Shown: positions 35,609 through 44,877, counted from the stretch's first letter. The stretch: 64,000 nt of DNA from Alteromonas aestuariivivens (GCF_003367475.1 NZ_QRHA01000005.1:1-64000), one strand, 5' to 3'. Made by a program: numbers and translations. Notes: generated by a model from the letters alone, not told the origin.

Positions 35609-36943
35609 TTACAACACTGAGCGGAAAAACATCACCGCAATCACTACCGGGCACACAAAACGAACGTACCACGGCCAAATTCGCCAGAACATTCCGGTTT
35701 CGATGTCGGGGCTGCCGTGTTTCAATTCTTCCAGAATCGCATCACGACGCCATACCCAACCCGCAAACAGGCACAGGGCAAGCCCCAGTAATGGTTGACT
35801 ATACTGCGTGGTAGCCGCGATCACCAGCCCGAACAACTGCTCAAAATTGAGCATAATAACGAAACTGCAAAGAAAGATTATGGAACTCATCCACACAACA
35901 GCTTTTTTACGCCCCAGCCCTTTGCTTTCGACCAGATAGGCAACCGGCACTTCGAGCATTGAGATTGATGAAGTCACGGCAGCGATCACCATCAATGCAA
36001 AAAATGCGGCCGATACCAGAATTCCCATATAGCCAATCGATTCAAACAGTGCTGGCAGAACGGTAAAAATAAGCTGATCACCCTCGATCAATGACCCATC
36101 GGCAGTAAAAATTTCTACCCCATTATTGAGCGCAACGTACATCGCCGGAATAATTAGCATGCCAGCAATGATTGCAACACCAATATCAACGAGGGCGACA
36201 GATGCACCGATTGAGGGTAGATTCTCGTTCTTGCTGACGTAGGAACCGTATACCAACATGGTTCCAACCCCCAGTGACATTGAGAAGAACGCCTGTCCCA
36301 TCGCACTGATTAACAAATCAGGGTCCAGGATGCGGCTGAAATCCGGCACCAGATAGGCCCCCCAGCCTTCGACAGCGCCAGGCTGAAAACTCACATAGAT
36401 AATGAGGAGTGCAATGATGATAACCAGTGTGGGCATCAGGCGCACAGACCATTTTTCAATACCGGCTTTTACGCCACCGATAACAATGAATGACGTCAGC
36501 GCCATGAACAAGCCACAGAACAGCAGATTGCGGGGAGTGGAAAAAGACAGCAACCATTCAGACAGGCCATCAATACCTATCAAATTCAGGCCTGAATTAA
36601 CGAAATAGGCCAGCATCCAGCCGCCGACAATGGCGTAAAAAGCCAGAATCAACGATACGGTGATAAAACCCCAGATACCGGTCATGCGCCCCAGAACATT
36701 ACCGGAAATTTTACCAAGAGCGTCGACCATGTTAGCGCGGGTGGAACGGCCTATGATCAACTCTGCCATCAGAACGGGATACGCCAGCACAAACGCCAGT
36801 ATTAAATAGACCAGCACAAACGCCGCCCCGCCGTTACTTGCGACCTGGGTAGGAAAACCCCATATGTTTCCCAACCCTACCGCTGACCCGGCCGCTGCCA
36901 GGATGAACCCGATGCGGGATGAGAATTCTCCACGTGTTGCCAT
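35609..36943 (-). CDS. Neurotransmitter:sodium symporter (NSS/SNF) family transporter
   Basis: A 444-residue inner-membrane protein with about 11 to 12 helices. The start RIGFILAAAGSAVGLGNIWGFPTQVASNGGAAF is the NSS TM1-TM2 signature, and the unwound ion-binding stretch is intact. It probably imports an amino acid or related compound with sodium; the substrate cannot be told. The arginine usual in GNIWRFP is glycine here (residue 29), as in some bacterial subgroups. AAAGGG lies before ATG at 36943. It is first in an operon with nhaC. Confidence 0.9.
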   Translation of the reverse strand: MATRGEFSSRIGFILAAAGSAVGLGNIWGFPTQVASNGGAAFVLVYLILAFVLAYPVLMAELIIGRSTRANMVDALGKISGNVLGRMTGIWGFITVSLILAFYAIVGGWMLAYFVNSGLNLIGIDGLSEWLLSFSTPRNLLFCGLFMALTSFIVIGGVKAGIEKWSVRLMPTLVIIIALLIIYVSFQPGAVEGWGAYLVPDFSRILDPDLLISAMGQAFFSMSLGVGTMLVYGSYVSKNENLPSIGASVALVDIGVAIIAGMLIIPAMYVALNNGVEIFTADGSLIEGDQLIFTVLPALFESIGYMGILVSAAFFALMVIAAVTSSISMLEVPVAYLVESKGLGRKKAVVWMSSIIFLCSFVIMLNFEQLFGLVIAATTQYSQPLLGLALCLFAGWVWRRDAILEELKHGSPDIETGMFWRIWPWYVRFVCPVVIAVMFFRSVL

Positions 36944-37032
36944 TCTGTTCCCTTTATTATTCTATTAATGACAGGTTTACCACAGGCTACCGGCGCTGGC
37001 GAGCAGCCTGTGTATTTTAATATTGTCGGCAC

Positions 37033-37058
37033 AAAAAAGGGCTGGCAAATACCAGCCC
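37033..37058 (-). terminator. Intrinsic terminator of prc
   Basis: GGGCTGG (37039-37045) pairs perfectly with CCAGCCC (37052-37058), 6-base loop. On the minus strand six T follow. It lies 18 bp after the prc stop. Confidence 0.88.
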
Positions 37059-37076
37059 CCGCTATATGCGCACGGC

Positions 37077-39116
37077 CTAATTGCGCGTGATTGCGTAACG
37101 GCCGGTATCAATCATATCAAAGGTTATATTGGCCGCTTCATTAAGAAACGGATCCAAATCTTCCAGCACTTCAGGCAAATCATCCAGCGATTCAACCGGT
37201 TTCTGGTCCAGTCTGGCCAACCGTTCATTGGTTCGCTTCAGCTGGTTTTGTTCAGCCTCACGTTTTTCTGCCAGACGCTCGGACTGCACCAAAGAGATAT
37301 AATCTTTGTCCTTATTCTTTTGGTATTCCTGAATGTCTTCATACAGGTAAGCAAACTCAGGGTCCTGCAATGCCCGGGCATTGTGTTTGGCAGTCAATAC
37401 GTCCAACGCTGTCTGCCCTTCGGCAAAAGTAGTGTAATTTGCCCGTTCAATACTGTCCCAAGGCAGTGCATTTTCTTCCTGGCTCTCGCCCCAGTCTGCC
37501 GGATCGATGGGTGAAGGATACTGAATATCCGGTACTACACCCCGATGCTGGGTACTGCCACCGTCAATACGGTAAAATTTTGCAATAGTAAACTGCACAC
37601 TGCCAAGCGGGTTATCGTACAAATCGTAAATACGGCCCAGACCGCGGTGCTGCTGAACCGTACCTTTACCGAAAGTCTGTTCACCAATTATCAGGGCGCG
37701 ATTGTAATCCTGCATTGCTGCGGCAAAAATTTCAGAAGCGGATGCGCTATAGCGGTCAACCAGTACTGTCAGTGGGCCATCGTAGGAAACCACACCATCA
37801 GTGTCGCTGTTAACACTGACTTTGCCTTCTCCGTAACGGATTTGAACCACTGGGCCCTGCTCAATAAACAGGCCTGTCAACAAGGTTGCTTCGGTTAGGG
37901 AACCTCCACCATTACCACGCAAATCCACAATAATGCCTTTAACATTCTGCGCTTTGAGTGAATCGATTTCCTTTTGAACGTCGGCGTGCAAGTTGTTGTA
38001 GAAGCTTGGGATGGTTATCACGCCGAGCTTTTCGCCCTGATTAGGACCAGTATCAGGGACAAACACCTCCGATTTGGCAGCCCGGTCTTCCAGTTTGATT
38101 TTGTCACGAGTCAGACTGACCACAGACATGGATTTGCTGTCAGTGGTTCCTTTTTGAACCTGCAGGCGCACTGTGCTGCCCTTTGGCCCTTTAATCAGTT
38201 CGACCACTTCATCAAGACGCCAGCCAACCACGTCAATGAATTCTTCGTCATCCTGGGCAACACCCACTATCTTGTCTTCAGGCTTAAGCGCCTTGGACTT
38301 ATCGGCAGGGCCACCGGGCACGATGCTTTTAATGACGGTGAAATCGTCTTCACTTTGCAACACAGCCCCGATGCCTTCAAATGACAAATTCATTTCCATC
38401 TGGAAGCGGTCGGCATTGCGGGGAGACAAATAGCTGGTATGCGCCTCAATGCTGCGGGCGAAAGAGTTCATGACCGTTTGAAAAACGTCTTCACTCTGGG
38501 CCTGCTTCAGCCGTTTGATTGCCCGATTATAGCGCTTGGTAAGCAGCTCTTTGGCTTCTTCCCAGCTTTTGTCCGCCATAACCAGATTGAGTGCGTCATA
38601 CTTCACGCGCTGGCGCCACAGTTCATTCAGTTCGTTAACAGTGGTGGGCCATGCCGCATCTTCACGGTCGAAGTAGAATTTGTCGCCTTCCTGTTCAAAG
38701 TTGAACGGTTGTTCGAGCAGGGATAACGCGTATTCAAACCGCTCTACACGCCGCTCAGCACTGAGGTTATACATTTCATAGGCAATGGACAGGTTTCCCC
38801 GGCTCAGCGCGTTATCAAACTGATCGCGGTATTTTTCAAACCCGTCTACATCTGACTGCAGGAAGATTTGCTTATTATTGTCCAGAGACTGCAGATAGCG
38901 CTCGAAAATTTTATTTGAGAGCGCGTCATCCAACGCTATTTCCTTGTAGTGAGCACGGGTGAACAGGTTACTGATCCGTTTCACTGCCACACTGTGTTGA
39001 GACTCCTGCTGCAGCATGGGAAGATCTTCAACAGACGGCGTTGTGGAAACGGCACCGGCGCCGATACTGACGCCCATAAACGCACTTGCAATGGAAATAC
39101 GAAGGATATCTTTCAT
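37077..39116 (-). CDS. prc: Carboxy-terminal (tail-specific) protease Prc
   Basis: A 679-residue S41 protease, close to E. coli Prc (682). A signal peptide (MKDILRISIASAFMGVSIGAGA) exports it to the periplasm. A PDZ domain (about 245-335) is followed by the protease core with S459 (YSASASEIFAAAMQDY) and K484 (TFGKGTVQQ) in the 25-residue spacing of the E. coli Ser/Lys dyad. Prc trims penicillin-binding protein 3 and degrades peptidoglycan hydrolases. A longer frame runs into proQ, but ATG at 39116 gives the signal peptide and lies 1 base after the proQ stop. The proQ-prc order matches E. coli. Confidence 0.96.
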   Translation of the reverse strand: MKDILRISIASAFMGVSIGAGAVSTTPSVEDLPMLQQESQHSVAVKRISNLFTRAHYKEIALDDALSNKIFERYLQSLDNNKQIFLQSDVDGFEKYRDQFDNALSRGNLSIAYEMYNLSAERRVERFEYALSLLEQPFNFEQEGDKFYFDREDAAWPTTVNELNELWRQRVKYDALNLVMADKSWEEAKELLTKRYNRAIKRLKQAQSEDVFQTVMNSFARSIEAHTSYLSPRNADRFQMEMNLSFEGIGAVLQSEDDFTVIKSIVPGGPADKSKALKPEDKIVGVAQDDEEFIDVVGWRLDEVVELIKGPKGSTVRLQVQKGTTDSKSMSVVSLTRDKIKLEDRAAKSEVFVPDTGPNQGEKLGVITIPSFYNNLHADVQKEIDSLKAQNVKGIIVDLRGNGGGSLTEATLLTGLFIEQGPVVQIRYGEGKVSVNSDTDGVVSYDGPLTVLVDRYSASASEIFAAAMQDYNRALIIGEQTFGKGTVQQHRGLGRIYDLYDNPLGSVQFTIAKFYRIDGGSTQHRGVVPDIQYPSPIDPADWGESQEENALPWDSIERANYTTFAEGQTALDVLTAKHNARALQDPEFAYLYEDIQEYQKNKDKDYISLVQSERLAEKREAEQNQLKRTNERLARLDQKPVESLDDLPEVLEDLDPFLNEAANITFDMIDTGRYAITRN

Positions 39117-39117
39117 T

Positions 39118-39789
39118 CTACGACCTCTTGGAACTCGCCAAACGTAAAGTCTCTGGAGTGACTTTAACGACCATCCCCGAGTCCAGCTGGACATGAACTC
39201 CATCCTTAGCAATTTCGGTGATCACAGCGGGCATAGGCGCCTTGCCTAACTTCACTGTAACCCGGGTGCCAGTCTGTAAGTCCGATTCCGTTAACTTCGC
39301 CGGGGGTGTTTTATTTGGTCTGCCGGTTTTTGATTTAGTTCCCGACTTCACGCCTGCGGCTTTCTTGCTGTCTGCAGCACCGGCGGATGTGCCGGGAAGA
39401 CTGTGTCGTTTGTCTTTCGAACGAGGCGCCTGCTTTGAACGGGCTTTGCGCTTCTCAGCAGCTTTGGCTTTGCTTTCATCCAGCTGCTGTTTGGCGTGTT
39501 CAGCATGATCCTGTTCGATAGGTGCATCCGGATTTCCGTCAAGGTCGACTCTGAAAGCCCCTTCCTTGATACAGTGCAGATACCGCCAGCTGTTGGTGTA
39601 ATGCCTCAACGAAGAACGAAGCAAAGTTTTGCTAACACGTTCGTCATCCTGCAGGCGGGAAGCCAAATCCTGAAATATGCCTATTTTTAAAGGCTTGGCA
39701 TCGCCTTCGATTGAAAAACAATTTGGAAACGCATCGGCCAAAAACGCGATGACTTCCTTACTGTTGGTAAACTTCTCTGGTGAATCCAT
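39118..39789 (-). CDS. proQ: RNA chaperone ProQ
   Basis: A 223-residue protein with an N-terminal FinO/ProQ RNA-binding domain (about 1-115, including [19 protein letters not shown] and [17 protein letters not shown]), a Lys/Ala-rich basic linker (about 115-170) and a C-terminal Tudor-like domain ([33 protein letters not shown]). ProQ binds many small RNAs and mRNA 3' ends. ATG at 39789 is taken as the start; a TTG one codon upstream is possible and neither has a strong ribosome site. It is followed by prc. Confidence 0.93.
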   Translation of the reverse strand: MDSPEKFTNSKEVIAFLADAFPNCFSIEGDAKPLKIGIFQDLASRLQDDERVSKTLLRSSLRHYTNSWRYLHCIKEGAFRVDLDGNPDAPIEQDHAEHAKQQLDESKAKAAEKRKARSKQAPRSKDKRHSLPGTSAGAADSKKAAGVKSGTKSKTGRPNKTPPAKLTESDLQTGTRVTVKLGKAPMPAVITEIAKDGVHVQLDSGMVVKVTPETLRLASSKRS

Positions 39790-39806
39790 CAATTTTACTA
39801 GCTTGA

Positions 39807-40097
39807 TCAGAAGATTTCGTCTGTATCCGCATCATCCCAAGTTGCCAGCGTGTGGTCAACCCAATCCAGCAAATCATCGTCCTCAACGTCCAATAAATTG
39901 CCATTTTGATGCCAGAATGCCCAAGTGTATTGCAGCAACCCTTCCAAACGGGCAGTTTCAATATCATCATCTGCATTATCGTACATGCCATGCAGTATAA
40001 AATTGATCCTGTCCGCCGCTTCGTCAGGGTCGGAGTGATAATCCTCCATGTCAGAAGCGGTGGCAAGAACAATATGAATGTCTACGTTATGTTTCAT
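39807..40097 (-). CDS. Acidic 96-residue protein of unknown function
   Basis: Not recognised. The protein is strongly acidic ([49 protein letters not shown]) with Trp-containing helical stretches, and has no signal peptide or membrane segment. It is a credible gene: its ATG overlaps the msrC stop as ATGA and it ends 17 bp before proQ. It is inserted between two genes adjacent in E. coli (yebR and proQ). Charge suggests a protein-binding partner or nucleic-acid mimic, but that is speculation. Confidence 0.7.
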   Translation of the reverse strand: MKHNVDIHIVLATASDMEDYHSDPDEAADRINFILHGMYDNADDDIETARLEGLLQYTWAFWHQNGNLLDVEDDDLLDWVDHTLATWDDADTDEIF

Positions 40098-40549
40098 TGC
40101 TGGCTTTCCAACAACGCTGCCGCAATCTGCTCTAACCCCTGTTTGTCCTGTTCGGAAAATCGTCCAAACTCCGGGCTGTCTATATCCAGTACACCAATTA
40201 GTTCGTCGCCGATAACCAATGGGATCACTATTTCGGAATTTGACGCCGCATCGCAGGCAATGTGCCCTTTAAACTGGTGAACGTCTTCCACCAGTTGGGT
40301 CTCACGGGTTGCCGCTGCCGTTCCGCACACTCCTTTGCCCATCGGAATTCGGATGCAGGCTGGCTGCCCCTGAAACGGACCAAGCACCAGTTGCTCCTGC
40401 TTGTAGAGATAAAACCCTGCCCAGTTTACTGCAGGTAACTGGTTAAACAGTAGCGAACTGATGTTGGCCATGTTAGCGATAAGATCAGATTCTCCGCTGA
40501 CCAGGCTTCTCGCCTGCTCAACCAGTTGGGTGTAGTTTGTATTGCTCAA
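40094..40549 (-). CDS. msrC: Free methionine-(R)-sulfoxide reductase (GAF domain)
   Basis: A 151-residue single GAF-domain protein (YebR/fRMsr) that reduces free methionine-R-sulfoxide in the cytoplasm. The three expected cysteines are present: C65 (PACIRI), C75 (GKGVCGT) and C99 (HIACDA), with the D-S-P-E-F motif of the binding pocket (LDIDSPEFGRF). It heads a run with the acidic unknown gene, proQ and prc, the E. coli yebR-proQ-prc order with one extra gene. Confidence 0.93.
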   Translation of the reverse strand: MSNTNYTQLVEQARSLVSGESDLIANMANISSLLFNQLPAVNWAGFYLYKQEQLVLGPFQGQPACIRIPMGKGVCGTAAATRETQLVEDVHQFKGHIACDAASNSEIVIPLVIGDELIGVLDIDSPEFGRFSEQDKQGLEQIAAALLESQQ

Positions 40550-40571
40550 TGTATGTTTACCTTCATAGTTG

Positions 40572-41267
40572 CTACTCCGCTATGGCGAAGGAAACCTGCA
40601 CTCTGGCTTCGATTTGCTGCTGGCCCGGCATTGAAGAGGTTCGTTCTCTGTCCATCATCACTGCCCGGTGTACCGGTGTGGGCTGACTGAACCCGGATTC
40701 GGATACCGATATAACCTGGCCGATCTTCACGCCCAACTCCCGTGCCAGCAGTTGTGCTCTGGATCTGGCGTCTCCTACTGCATTTATCAATGCCTGCTGA
40801 TAAGCGTTTTTTTCCGTGCTGGCAACAAACTCAAATTGCTGAATACGGGTTACGCCGCGCGCCATTACGCCATCCAGCAGTTTATCATAGCTTTGCAGAT
40901 CACCGTGCATCACCCTTACCTGGCGCGCAAGCACAAATCCCTTGTCCTCCCTGCCATTTGGCCCATGCTCTATCCATGGATTAAGCTGAACCTGCATTGA
41001 CTGAATGTGCTTTTCGCTTACCCCCACAGAAAGCAGGTAACTGACGACCTGATTAAGATCAAACTCCAGCTGGGAATTCAGTTTTGTGACTGAAGCCCCC
41101 CGTTGTTCCAGTACAAAGGTCACCGAAAATGCGTCCGGCACCACATTCACAACACCCTGCCCTTGCACATGGATTGCTGGGGCTGAAGCTGACTGGGCGT
41201 AACTGGCTGGCAGCGTTAAAATGGCAGCAGTTGTCAGCAGCAACAGAAATTTTACCCTCGAATTCAT
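40572..41267 (-). CDS. SIMPL domain (DUF541, YggE-like) exported protein
   Basis: A 231-residue protein with a signal peptide (MNSRVKFLLLLTTAAILTLPASYAQ, cleavage near 25) and a DUF541/SIMPL domain (IHVQGQGVVNVVPDAFSVTFVLEQRG at the start; ARSRAQLLARELGVKIGQVISVSE towards the end). YggE in E. coli is linked to reduced oxidative damage, and the mechanism is unclear. ATG at 41267 has ATGAGG 6 bases upstream, which places the start there, not 6 codons earlier. It is 22 bp upstream of msrC on the same strand. Confidence 0.88.
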   Translation of the reverse strand: MNSRVKFLLLLTTAAILTLPASYAQSASAPAIHVQGQGVVNVVPDAFSVTFVLEQRGASVTKLNSQLEFDLNQVVSYLLSVGVSEKHIQSMQVQLNPWIEHGPNGREDKGFVLARQVRVMHGDLQSYDKLLDGVMARGVTRIQQFEFVASTEKNAYQQALINAVGDARSRAQLLARELGVKIGQVISVSESGFSQPTPVHRAVMMDRERTSSMPGQQQIEARVQVSFAIAE

Positions 41268-41387
41268 AATATACCTCATTGTCATTAGCTTGCTTACACA
41301 GCCATTCTTTTATGGTGGACAGCTGCAGTTCTGACAACAGGATGCCCATTAAAGGTGAACGCTGTATGAACCAGTCTGTACCTGTGC

Positions 41388-42617
41388 TTAACCAAAAAAC
41401 CAGTAAGAGACGGCAATTGCCGTCACAATACCGGCCAAATCAGCCGCCAGACAGCAGGCAACGGCATAGCGCGCATGCTTGATCCCTACTGCTCCCAGAT
41501 ATACCGCCAGCACATAAAATGTGGTTTCTGTTGAGCCTTGCAGCACTGAAGCCAAACGCCCGGCAAACGAGTCAGCACCCTGATGCTGCATGGTTTCAAT
41601 CATCATAGCCCGGGCACCACTGCCACTGAGTGGTTTCATCAACGCGGTAGGTAAACCGTCAACAAACCGTGGGTCCATACCCAGCCAAGCCACCAGGTAG
41701 CCAATGGATTCAACAACCAGGGTCAACAGCCCACTCGCACGTAGCATGCCAATCGCTATTAACATGGCGATTAGATAAGGAATAAGGGTTACCGCAACGT
41801 CAAACCCCTTTTTTGCGCCTTCCACAAACAACTCGTAGGTATTCAGTTGTTTGCGCCAGCCTGCAAGCAACACCACAACCACAAACAGGAAAAGCAGGAA
41901 ATTGGCAATCAGTGCTGACTGACTGGCAAGCTGGCTGGCGGCCAACTGCGCAAAATACAACACCAGTGCCCCGATAAAACCGAATACCCCTACCAGATAA
42001 AGCAACACCACGCGATTAAACAAATTGACCCGCTGCACCAGGCAGGTCACGAATAAGCCCGCTAATGTGGAAGCGCTGGTTGCAAGCAAAATGGGAATAA
42101 ACACGTCAGTGGGCTGAGCAGCACCCTGCTCGCCCCGGTATAAAAATACCGCAATTGGAAACAAGGTAACCGAGGAGGTGTTGAGTACCAGAAACAATAT
42201 TTGGCTGTTGGTCAGTGTATCTTTTTTTGGTGCCAGTAATTGCATATCCTGCATCGCCTTGATGCCGAACGGAGTGGCTGCGTTGTCCAGTCCCAGCATA
42301 TTCGCTGACAAATTCATGGTAATGCTACCAAGAGCAGGATGCTCAAGGGGAATATCCGGCATCAGACGGCACAACAAAGGGGAAAGAACCCGGGAAACAT
42401 GATTTATCAACCCGGATTGCTCAGCTATCTGGAAGATGCCTAACCAGAACGCCAGTACCCCAACCAACCCAATCGCAATCTCAACACTCAGGCCTGCCAT
42501 GGCATTCACCGAAGCCATTACATCCTGGAAGCCCTCGGGCTGAGCACCGGTAAAAAATTGCAGACAGGTTGCCAGAAACGCACTGACAATGAAAAATAAC
42601 CAGATCCGATGGAGCAT
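41388..42617 (-). CDS. Fused SpmA/SpmB-like nucleoside-recognition (Gate) domain membrane protein
   Basis: A 409-residue inner-membrane protein with two Gate domains in one chain. The first half contains NLSANMLGLDNAATPFGIKAM, typical of SpmA; the second half contains LIPYLIAMLIAIGMLRASG and GLPTALMKPLSGSGARAMM, typical of SpmB. In Bacillus the two are separate spore maturation proteins; in gammaproteobacteria a fused form is common. Transport is likely and the substrate is unknown. It is a single gene on the minus strand, about 100 bp upstream of the aminotransferase-family gene's 3' end. Confidence 0.85.
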   Translation of the reverse strand: MLHRIWLFFIVSAFLATCLQFFTGAQPEGFQDVMASVNAMAGLSVEIAIGLVGVLAFWLGIFQIAEQSGLINHVSRVLSPLLCRLMPDIPLEHPALGSITMNLSANMLGLDNAATPFGIKAMQDMQLLAPKKDTLTNSQILFLVLNTSSVTLFPIAVFLYRGEQGAAQPTDVFIPILLATSASTLAGLFVTCLVQRVNLFNRVVLLYLVGVFGFIGALVLYFAQLAASQLASQSALIANFLLFLFVVVVLLAGWRKQLNTYELFVEGAKKGFDVAVTLIPYLIAMLIAIGMLRASGLLTLVVESIGYLVAWLGMDPRFVDGLPTALMKPLSGSGARAMMIETMQHQGADSFAGRLASVLQGSTETTFYVLAVYLGAVGIKHARYAVACCLAADLAGIVTAIAVSYWFFG

Positions 42618-42719
42618 AAGCGTAGTTTTTTATTCGAATTATTTCGCCAGTGTAACGCAAAAACGGCGTAAAGATCAGTGCTCTTTACCCCGCATTCCGG
42701 TTGTTCAGGCCGGCCTGGC

Positions 42720-43841
42720 CTAATTCATTACAGTGGACAGACTGGAAAGGCAATAATCCACATTCTTGTCACTACACCCGTATCCCATTAAACCGATTCG
42801 CCATACTCTTCCGGCCAGTTTCCCCAGTCCTGCACCAATTTCAAGATTAAACTCGTTGAGCAGGCGCTGCCGAATTTCAGCTTCATTGATGTTTTCGGGC
42901 ACCAGCACCGAGTTTAACTGGGGCAAGCGATAATGTTCATCAACAGCCATATCCAAGCCAATTGCTGCCAGACCGTTAACCAGCTTCTGATGGCAGCGAT
43001 GATGTCGTTGCCAGCTCGCTGCCAGTCCTTCCGCATGCAGAATACGCAAAGACTCATATAAGGCGTAAATACTGTTTACCGGTGCGGTATGGTGGTATGC
43101 CCTTTTACCACCCTGCCCCCAGTAGCCCACGATCAGGTTCATATCCAGAAACCAGCTCTGCACCGGGGTCTTGCGATTCTGAATCAGCTCAACTGCCCGT
43201 TGACTGAACGTTACCGGCGACAGACCGGGTACACAGCTTAAGCACTTCTGCGAGCCAGAATAGGCCGCATCCACCTGCCATCCGTCAATATCTACCTCTA
43301 TTCCACCCAACGACGTTACTGCATCCATTATGGTCAGACAGTGGTACTGCCGTGCCAGTGCACACAACGCCTTTGCATCATTGCGCACTCCCGTAGACGT
43401 TTCAGCATGCACAAACGCCAGTATCTTGGCATCCGGATGAGCCTTCAACGCCTGTTCAACTTTATCTGGATCCGTTTGCGTTCCCCAGGGGTCCTCGACC
43501 AGAATGGGAGTGGCCTGGCAACGAACCACATTCTCTGCCATACGCTGCCCGAAGACGCCATTGATACACACGATGACTTTATCGCCTGGCTCAACCAGAT
43601 TGACAAAACAGGCTTCCATCCCTGCAGAGCCCGGAGCAGAGATCGGCATAGTAAGAGGATTTGCGGTCTGAAACGCGTACTGCAGGAGCCGTTTGGTATC
43701 ATCCATGAGTTTGATGAATTCCGGGTCCAGATGACCGACGGTACTTCGGCACATGGCATTCAATACCTGCGGGCTGACATCAGAGGGACCAGGCCCCATC
43801 AGTGTTCTTTCAGGTGGTACAAACGGGCGGTATTCAGTCAT
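42720..43841 (-). CDS. Class V aminotransferase, alanine-glyoxylate/serine-pyruvate type
   Basis: A 373-residue PLP enzyme of the AGXT group. Seen are LMGPGPSDVSPQVL near the N-terminus, SAPGSAGMEACFVNL, HAETSTGVRNDAK, DAVTSLGGIEVDIDGWQVD and the PLP lysine K199 in YSGSQKCLSCVPGLSP. It probably transfers an amino group between alanine or serine and glyoxylate or pyruvate; the exact donor cannot be told. ATG at 43841 is chosen over a GTG three codons upstream because the AAGAG ribosome site is then about 10 bases away. The 430-bp gap upstream holds the predicted small RNA on the other strand. Confidence 0.88.
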   Translation of the reverse strand: MTEYRPFVPPERTLMGPGPSDVSPQVLNAMCRSTVGHLDPEFIKLMDDTKRLLQYAFQTANPLTMPISAPGSAGMEACFVNLVEPGDKVIVCINGVFGQRMAENVVRCQATPILVEDPWGTQTDPDKVEQALKAHPDAKILAFVHAETSTGVRNDAKALCALARQYHCLTIMDAVTSLGGIEVDIDGWQVDAAYSGSQKCLSCVPGLSPVTFSQRAVELIQNRKTPVQSWFLDMNLIVGYWGQGGKRAYHHTAPVNSIYALYESLRILHAEGLAASWQRHHRCHQKLVNGLAAIGLDMAVDEHYRLPQLNSVLVPENINEAEIRQRLLNEFNLEIGAGLGKLAGRVWRIGLMGYGCSDKNVDYCLSSLSTVMN

Positions 43842-44123
43842 CAGAAACACTCTTTTTTGAGGGTGAAATCATTCTGGCAGCTCATTCACAGACATGCAAT
43901 TATCCATCATGAACATAAACAACATGAATGTAAAAAAGGAGGTAGCAAACACACGTAGTGCAAACCAGACACAGACTACTGAACAATCTGTGCACAGCAT
44001 GTGGACAATGTCTGTACAAATATTTACAGCTCTGGCGGAAAGTCTTTGGGCATAACGAATGGCGGGCTGATGCAATTTTCGTAAGCTATTGAAATGGAGA
44101 AACATAAATTTCATAAAAAATAG

Positions 44124-44153
44124 TTTATATTTCGACCAGTTTTGATCTATAGT
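44124..44153 (+). promoter_or_regulatory. Predicted promoter of the small RNA
   Basis: TATAGT at 44148-44153 is a good -10. The region 17 to 18 bp upstream (TTTATA at 44124-44129 or TTATAT one base on) is AT-rich but a poor -35. Transcription would begin near 44160. Confidence 0.5.
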
Positions 44154-44159
44154 TACTGT

Positions 44160-44263
44160 CCGTTTTGAGTTGTTCGGCTGAACAACTTTTGTACAAGTTA
44201 GCGCACGGCTCAGCAATGAGCCATTCCCCTAGGCCCGGAACTTAACCGTTCTGGGCATTTTTT
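44160..44263 (+). ncRNA. Predicted small RNA of about 104 nt with three stem-loops
   Basis: Three consecutive hairpins are visible. Stem 1 is AGTTGTTC/GAACAACT (44168-44175 with 44180-44187, loop GGCT). Stem 2 is GGCTCA/TGAGCC (44207-44212 with 44217-44222) capped by a GCAA tetraloop. Stem 3 is GCCCGGAAC/GTTCTGGGC (44233-44241 with 44248-44256, one G-T pair), followed by a T run (44258-44263), a complete intrinsic terminator on the plus strand. Both neighbouring genes are on the minus strand, and no plus-strand gene could own this terminator. A -10 box lies just upstream. I do not recognise the RNA family; a trans-acting regulatory RNA is the likeliest reading. Confidence 0.65.
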
Positions 44264-44276
44264 ATTGTGCGGACGG

Positions 44277-44816
44277 CTATGCCTCCATGTCTTCGTATGG
44301 CAGTGCTTTAAGTTGCTGCCTGAATTTTCGGCCATTTTCTACGTAGTGCCGGGCAGACATCTCCAGTTTTTCAGCGGCCCCTTCGTCCAGTGTACGAATA
44401 ACCTTGCCAGGGCTACCAACCACCAGCGAATAATCAGGGATTTGCATATTTTCAGGTATCAGTGTGTTGGCACCAATAACGCAGTAACGGCCAATCCTGG
44501 CACCATTGAGTATGACGGCATTAATACCAACCAGGCTGAAATCACCTACCTCACAGCCATGCAGCATGGCCTTGTGACCCACAGTCACCCCTTCTCCGAG
44601 TTTCAGGGTGTAACCAGAATCAGTGTGCAGCACACATCCGTCCTGTACATTCGTGTTTGCACCAATGAGGATTTGGTCAGTATCACCACGAATAACCGTG
44701 TTAAACCAGACACTGACGTTGTCTGCAAGGTCTACCCGGCCAATAACCTGGCTTCCCGGAGCCAGATAAACATTGGTGCCCAGTCTGGGGGCGTGCTCAC
44801 CGAACTGATAAAGCAT
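44277..44816 (-). CDS. Gamma-class carbonic anhydrase family protein
   Basis: A 179-residue left-handed beta-helix (hexapeptide repeat) protein of the YrdA/PaaY group. The three metal-binding histidines are present: H64 (CVLHTD), H81 (TVGHKA) and H86 (MLHGCE), with R43 and D45 of the VIRGDTD active-site segment. It probably hydrates CO2 or is a related metal hydrolase in the cytoplasm. Start is ATG at 44816, because AAGGAG lies 8 bases before it and inside any longer reading frame. It follows tesB after a hairpin. Confidence 0.9.
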   Translation of the reverse strand: MLYQFGEHAPRLGTNVYLAPGSQVIGRVDLADNVSVWFNTVIRGDTDQILIGANTNVQDGCVLHTDSGYTLKLGEGVTVGHKAMLHGCEVGDFSLVGINAVILNGARIGRYCVIGANTLIPENMQIPDYSLVVGSPGKVIRTLDEGAAEKLEMSARHYVENGRKFRQQLKALPYEDMEA

Positions 44817-44851
44817 GGTGTTATCTCCTTTATACATTCAGAGGGCAACTG

Positions 44852-44877
44852 AAAAGGCAGGTTTCCGTACCTGCCTT
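44852..44877 (-). terminator. Terminator-like hairpin right after tesB
   Basis: AAGGCAGGT (44854-44862) and ACCTGCCTT (44869-44877) form a perfect 9-bp stem touching the tesB stop codon. On the minus strand only four T follow, so termination may be partial and some read-through into the carbonic anhydrase gene is likely. Confidence 0.6.

Noticed and set aside
43988-44010. CTGTGCACAG palindrome and a TGTGGACAA sequence resembling a DnaA box.
   Set aside because: Only one imperfect box, with no cluster or origin-type genes nearby; likely chance.
43869-44216. A 115-codon minus-strand frame in the gap beside the aminotransferase gene.
   Set aside because: No Shine-Dalgarno sequence, no recognisable protein, and it runs through the predicted small RNA on the other strand.
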